In this document: positions 5,198 to 8,197 of the stretch, piece after piece
Numbering within the stretch: position 1 is the stretch's first letter
Layout of the letters: each line of letters opens with the position of its first letter
Assembly: GCA_017453605.1 (NCBI GenBank)
Contig: JAFTEP010000327.1
Span: 1 to 8,197 of the forward strand
Direction of reading: 5' to 3'
From: Clostridia bacterium
GTDB taxonomy: Bacteria > Bacillota > Clostridia > Oscillospirales > SIG627
DNA length: 8,197 nt
Notes under the pieces: generated by a model
The model's input: only the letters and a program-made list of their open reading frames with translations
Told to the model about the DNA's origin: nothing
Databases searched by the model: none
Position numbers and translations under genes: made by a program

Positions 5198-5608
5198 ATG
5201 ATAAGAATGATAGTCGGATTGAAGGGGACCGGAAAGACCAAAGCGCTCGTCGATCTTGCAAACAGAGCCGTCGAGACCTCTCCGGGACACGTCGTCGTCA
5301 TCGAAAAGGGCAACAAACTCCTCCTTGACCTCAAGCATCAGGCAAGGCTCATAGATACCGACGAATACAAGGTCAGCGGCGCGAGCGAGCTTTACGGTCT
5401 CGTCTGTGGCGCGCTCGCCTCCAATTTCGACTTCAAGGATCTTTTCATCGACTCCTCTCTGAAGATCTGCTGCAACGATATGCCCTCTTTCGAGAAGTTC
5501 ATCGAGCGCCTCGACCGCCTCACGACTGAGCTCGAGGTCAACTGCGTGACCACCGTTTCCGCCGCCCCCGAGAGCATCCCCGAATCCCTGCAGAAGTACA
5601 TATTCTGA
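5198..5608 (+). CDS. Small P-loop (ATP-binding) protein, clostridial conserved hypothetical
   Basis: The ATG at 5198 was chosen over an in-frame ATG at 5111 because AAAGGA precedes it and the protein then begins directly with the nucleotide-binding strand. The product has 136 residues. MIRMIVGLKGTGKTK carries a complete Walker A motif (G7-x4-G12-K13-T14). DLFIDSSL (81-88), with D85 after hydrophobic residues, is a plausible Walker B, and TTVSA (118-122) fits the next core strand. It is much shorter than typical AAA+ or ABC ATPases and resembles the conserved ATP-binding proteins of about 140 residues seen in many Clostridia, sometimes labelled as twitching-motility-like; I recall the type but cannot name a function. 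There is no signal peptide or membrane segment. It precedes prmA by 79 bases, with a terminator-like structure between. Confidence -1.
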   Translation: MIRMIVGLKGTGKTKALVDLANRAVETSPGHVVVIEKGNKLLLDLKHQARLIDTDEYKVSGASELYGLVCGALASNFDFKDLFIDSSLKICCNDMPSFEKFIERLDRLTTELEVNCVTTVSAAPESIPESLQKYIF

Positions 5609-5624
5609 TTCGGATTTTTCACTC

Positions 5625-5676
5625 AAAGGCTGCCTCCGTATCCCGGCGGCGGCTTTTGGCATTTTAAGCCTTTTTT
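5625..5676 (+). terminator. Terminator or attenuator just before prmA
   Basis: GGCTT (5651-5655) pairs with AAGCC (5666-5670), followed by six T (5671-5676), a minimal intrinsic terminator. An upstream strand, AAAGGCTGCC (5625-5634), can pair with GGCGGCTTTT (5648-5657), which uses up the left arm of the terminator; AAAGGCT can alternatively pair with AGCCTTT (5667-5673). The T run ends 11 bases before the prmA ATG and overlaps its leader. I find no promoter between, so either the terminator is leaky or it regulates prmA by read-through. Confidence -1.
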
Positions 5677-5687
5677 CGGAGAAAAAG

Positions 5688-6620
5688 ATGAAATACAGCC
5701 AGGTTTCCGTCACCTGCCCGAGAGACGAACTCCAAAGGATAGAGGATCTTCTGATCTTCCGGGGCTTTGACAGCTTCGAGGTCACGGATTTTGCCGACCT
5801 CGAGGACGCCGTCGGACAGGTGTTCTACGATTATATCGACGACGAGCTTTTGAAATCAAAAGACGAAGATCCCGTGATAAAGATCTGTTTTGACGCCGAC
5901 AGCGCAGACCGTCTCGAAGAGCTGAAAAAGCTTCTTGCAAAAGAAAATATCGCCTTTTCTCTCAGCGAGAACGACAGCGCCGACTGGGAGGACGAGTGGA
6001 AAAAGTTCTTCTTCCCGTTCCCGGTCGGTGAAAAGCTCTACGTCAAGCCGAGCTGGCTCGAAGCGGGGGAGGACTCCGCCGGACGCCGCATCCTCGAGAT
6101 CGACCCCGCGTCCGCCTTCGGGAGCGGCACCCACGCGACCACGCGCCTCTGCCTCGAAGAAGCCGAAAGGCTCATCATGGGCGGCGAGAAAGTTCTCGAT
6201 ATGGGCTGCGGTAGCGGCATCCTCGGCATCGGAGCGCTCGCGCTCGGCGCCGGGAGCGTGACGGCGGTGGATATCGACCCCAACGCCGTGAGAGTCGCAT
6301 CGGAGAATTTTTCAGTCAATTCCTGCGATCCTCTCTCGTACCGCGCGCTCTGCGGCGACGCCCTCGGAGATCCCGCTTTCGCCCGCTCTCTCGGCGGGGA
6401 TTACGACCTGATCCTCGCGAACATCGTCGCCGGAGTGATAGAGGCGATGAGCCCTCTGTTTTATTCGCTTGTCAAGCCCGGCGGAACGCTCGTCTCCTCC
6501 GGCATCATCGAAGAAAAGACTGCCGAGGTCCGGGACGCGCTGCTCTCGGCGGGATTTGCCGTCGTCTCCGAAAAGAGCTTTGACGGCTGGTCGGAGATCA
6601 CCGCCCGCAGGGAGGGATAA
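5688..6620 (+). CDS. prmA: Ribosomal protein L11 methyltransferase
   Basis: S-adenosylmethionine-dependent enzyme that methylates ribosomal protein L11 in the cytosol. The 310 residues match the family length. Residues 1-90 form the N-terminal substrate-recognition domain (MKYSQVSVTC, FRGFDSFEVTD). The linker contains DWEDEWKKFFFPFPVGEKLYVKPSW (99-123). The hallmark DPASAFGSGTHATTRLCL (139-156) precedes the SAM-binding motif VLDMGCGSGILGIGAL (169-184), the acidic AVDIDPNAV (193-201) and the catalytic-loop motif LILANIVAGVI (241-251). GGAG at 5678-5681 precedes the ATG at 5688. The gene is closely followed by a lipoprotein gene, five bases after its stop, whose ribosome binding site lies within the last prmA codons, so the two are likely co-transcribed and coupled. 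In many Firmicutes prmA sits next to dnaJ; that linkage is not seen here. Confidence -1.
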   Translation: MKYSQVSVTCPRDELQRIEDLLIFRGFDSFEVTDFADLEDAVGQVFYDYIDDELLKSKDEDPVIKICFDADSADRLEELKKLLAKENIAFSLSENDSADWEDEWKKFFFPFPVGEKLYVKPSWLEAGEDSAGRRILEIDPASAFGSGTHATTRLCLEEAERLIMGGEKVLDMGCGSGILGIGALALGAGSVTAVDIDPNAVRVASENFSVNSCDPLSYRALCGDALGDPAFARSLGGDYDLILANIVAGVIEAMSPLFYSLVKPGGTLVSSGIIEEKTAEVRDALLSAGFAVVSEKSFDGWSEITARREG

Positions 6621-6625
6621 AGAAA

Positions 6626-7192
6626 ATGAAAAAAGCCGTTTGTCTCTTTCTTGCGTTAAGCCTTCTTTGTCTTTCTTCCTGCGTGAGCTTCGAGAGCTAT
6701 TATCCCTCCCAGAACGAGATCGTCACCTTATATAAAAACAACCGCAGGCTCTTCGCCAACGCGGCGGCGGCGGCGCTCAGGCTCTGCCCCGACTCATACG
6801 TTTCGACCACCGATTACTACCGCCCCGCAAATTCCGACGGCATAGAGGGGCTTTATCTCGCGGACCGCACCGACAAGGCGAAGGAAGTCGTGACCTCCCT
6901 CGACGACAGGGACATCCTCACCCTGTTCGAGGTCTGCGGCGTGAAGAGCCTTTCCACGCGCACCGAGGGAGAGCTCGCGGGCGTCGAGTTCAGCTGCGGA
7001 GGAAGCTCGAACATCTACTGCGGCGTCTATTACATTTCCGAGGACAGGCCGGTCTTCCTCTCGGACTTCGCCGCCGAGCTCGACATGTACGAAAACGGCT
7101 GGAAGTACGAGGGCAAGTACGGCAGCATCTCCGTCAGGTACTACACCGAGAAGATCGCCGACAATTTTTATTACTACGACGCGCAGGCGTAA
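6626..7192 (+). CDS. Predicted lipoprotein of unknown function
   Basis: 188 residues. The signal peptide runs MKKAVCLFLALSLLCLSSC with lipobox L16-S17-S18-C19, so Cys19 should be lipidated and the protein anchored outside the membrane. The mature part has an Ala/Leu helix (LFANAAAAALRL, about 42-53), a Cys/Gly-rich strand region (VEFSCGGSSNIYCGVYYISEDRPV) and a Tyr-rich end (ISVRYYTEKIADNFYYYDA). This final pattern, a YYTEKI-x-DNFYYY ending after a CGG-YCG-YY stretch, recalls small lipoproteins common in gut Clostridia, but no function is known to me. It does not clearly align with the lipoproteins at 1-1850. GGAGGG at 6612-6617 fixes the ATG at 6626. No terminator is evident before the ppa promoter. 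Confidence -1.
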   Translation: MKKAVCLFLALSLLCLSSCVSFESYYPSQNEIVTLYKNNRRLFANAAAAALRLCPDSYVSTTDYYRPANSDGIEGLYLADRTDKAKEVVTSLDDRDILTLFEVCGVKSLSTRTEGELAGVEFSCGGSSNIYCGVYYISEDRPVFLSDFAAELDMYENGWKYEGKYGSISVRYYTEKIADNFYYYDAQA

Positions 7193-7205
7193 TGCGCGAA
7201 AACTG

Positions 7206-7234
7206 TTGCAAAAAAGCCCCTGCGATGTTATAAT
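7206..7234 (+). promoter_or_regulatory. Near-consensus promoter for ppa
   Basis: TTGCAA (7206-7211) and a perfect TATAAT (7229-7234) are separated by exactly 17 bases. The transcript should start near 7241, giving a leader of about 32 bases that carries the GAAAGGAG ribosome binding site (7255-7262). This is the strongest promoter in the window and fits constitutive expression of a housekeeping gene. Confidence -1.
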
Positions 7235-7272
7235 TCTGTTTAAAGACGGCTTACGAAAGGAGTGAACAGTTT

Positions 7273-7806
7273 TTGAGCAATATCTGGCACGACATTTCAC
7301 CCAAAAGAGTGACCCCGCGCGATTTCGTCTGCGTGATCGAGATATCGAAGGGCTCGAAAAAGAAATACGAGCTCGACAAGGAGACCGGGCTTCTGATCCT
7401 CGACCGCATCCTCTATACTTCGACTCACTATCCCGCAAATTACGGGTTCATCCCTCACACCCTCGGCGACGACAACGACCCGCTCGACGTGCTCCTTATC
7501 TGCGCGGAGCCGCTCGAACCGATGACTCTGGTGCGCGCGTATCCGGTCGGCCTGATCTCGATGATCGACAACGGCCGCCACGACGAAAAGATCATCGCGA
7601 TCCCGTTCAAGGACCCCAACTACAACATCTACACGGATATAGACCAGCTTCCCGTGCACATCTTCGACGAGATGCGCCACTTCTTCTCGGTCTATAAGAA
7701 TCTCGAAAACAAGACGACCGCCGTCAAGGAAGTCAGCGGCTGCGAGGAGGCCGTCAACGTCATCACCGAAGCGATCGACAATTACGTCGAGACCTTCTGC
7801 AGATGA
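7273..7806 (+). CDS. ppa: Inorganic pyrophosphatase (soluble, family I)
   Basis: Cytosolic metal-dependent enzyme hydrolysing pyrophosphate to two phosphates, driving biosynthetic reactions forward. At 177 residues it matches the bacterial family I length. Active-site residues line up with E. coli: E23, K31 in KKYELDKETG, R45 in LDRILYTSTHYPANYGFIP, Y57, the signature GDDNDPLDVLL with D67, D69 and D72, then D104 and K106 in GRHDEKIIAIP, and YK at about 140 before NLENKT. The start is TTG at 7273, chosen because the GAAAGGAG site lies ten bases upstream and no ATG occurs near. The gene has its own promoter. The stop is 33 bases before the next start, with no terminator between, so the downstream gene may be co-transcribed. 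Confidence -1.
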   Translation: MSNIWHDISPKRVTPRDFVCVIEISKGSKKKYELDKETGLLILDRILYTSTHYPANYGFIPHTLGDDNDPLDVLLICAEPLEPMTLVRAYPVGLISMIDNGRHDEKIIAIPFKDPNYNIYTDIDQLPVHIFDEMRHFFSVYKNLENKTTAVKEVSGCEEAVNVITEAIDNYVETFCR

Positions 7807-7839
7807 TCCCGCCCCGAAAATAAAAATCAGAGGTCAAAA

Positions 7840-8197
7840 ATGGAAAACTACAGACGCCTTTTTTATTCTCCCTCCGACGTCCGGATCAGACCCGGCGAGA
7901 GCTTCTCTTTCGATTTCGACGCCGATCCCGCGACGGACGCCGCATACCGATTCTTCTACACCGGAGAAGTCGACAACTGCTTTTTCTGGAAAACAGAATA
8001 CTGCTGTCCCTTCGTCTACAAGCGCATCGACGACTCTCTCGTCGAGGGCAGCATCACTTCCCGCGCTCTGAAATTTTCGGGCGCGGATCATCCCGTCCAG
8101 GCGTTCAGAAAGATCATGTTCCCGCCGAGTATGTCCTACGTCTGCCCGCCCTACGGCGACGACTGGAACGTCGGCGTCAGCGTCAGCGGCAGGGATA
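7840..8197 (+). CDS. Unrecognised protein, 3' end cut off
   Basis: ATG at 7840 follows AGAGGT (7829-7834), and the frame stays open for 119 codons to the window edge. Codons are C-ending like those of ppa and pgi, which supports real coding. The protein starts MENYRRLFYSPSDVRIRPGESFSF and is rich in Phe, Tyr, Asp and Pro, with Cys at several places (VDNCFFWKTEYCCPF, SYVCPPYGDDW). There is no signal peptide or membrane segment. The pattern of short aromatic beta-like stretches suggests a beta-rich domain, but I cannot name a family. It sits 33 bases after ppa, probably in the same transcript. Confidence -1.
   Translation, partial: MENYRRLFYSPSDVRIRPGESFSFDFDADPATDAAYRFFYTGEVDNCFFWKTEYCCPFVYKRIDDSLVEGSITSRALKFSGADHPVQAFRKIMFPPSMSYVCPPYGDDWNVGVSVSGRD

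Noticed and set aside
5117..5785. Minus-strand 222-codon open frame across the P-loop gene and the prmA start
   Set aside because: Antisense to two genes with clear motifs and ribosome binding sites; its product shows no recognisable domain.
1..8197. CRISPR array, tRNA, rRNA, transposase or integrase
   Set aside because: No regularly spaced repeats, no cloverleaf or rRNA signatures, and no open frame with recombinase motifs were seen on either strand.

Overview
The window looks like chromosome from a Gram-positive, low-to-mid GC anaerobe of the Clostridia (Oscillospiraceae/Ruminococcaceae-like). The signs are AGGAGG-type ribosome binding sites, sigma-A-like promoters with 17-base spacers, TTG starts, several short lipoproteins with classical lipoboxes, a short (440-residue) glucose-6-phosphate isomerase and a clostridial-type P-loop protein. 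This placement is inferred from gene content and style. No rRNA, tRNA, CRISPR array, transposase or integrase gene is visible.

Layout. Positions 1-1850 are AT-richer and hold a small tandem family of secreted lipoprotein-like proteins: one truncated by the left edge, one decayed copy (frameshift plus stop) and one intact copy with a TTG start. A strong hairpin (1881-1910) and a nested palindromic repeat (1921-1999) separate this block from the GC-richer remainder. On the minus strand, 2002-3261 encodes one polypeptide joining a dihydrofolate reductase domain to an endonuclease/exonuclease/phosphatase (EEP) hydrolase domain. It is divergent from pgi (3463-4785), and both promoters can be read between them.

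Downstream of pgi lies an unusual 272-base unit. The last 75 bases of pgi (4711-4785) recur at 4983-5057, identical for the first 35 bases and then differing almost only at synonymous positions. Between the copies are about 197 noncoding bases packed with hairpins. This looks like the footprint of an insertion or recombination that replaced the 3' end of pgi and left the older end behind.

The right part carries a P-loop ATPase-like protein of unknown function (5198-5608), ribosomal protein L11 methyltransferase prmA (5688-6620), a lipoprotein (6626-7192), inorganic pyrophosphatase ppa with a near-consensus promoter (7273-7806), and the start of an unrecognised gene running off the right edge (7840-8197). 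A terminator-like hairpin with competing pairings sits just before prmA and may act as an attenuator.

The recognisable genes are mainly housekeeping: glycolysis/gluconeogenesis, pyrophosphate removal, ribosome modification and folate reduction. The lipoproteins and the pgi 3' region are the variable part. The best candidates for something undescribed are the DHFR-EEP fusion and the duplicated pgi tail with its structured insert.
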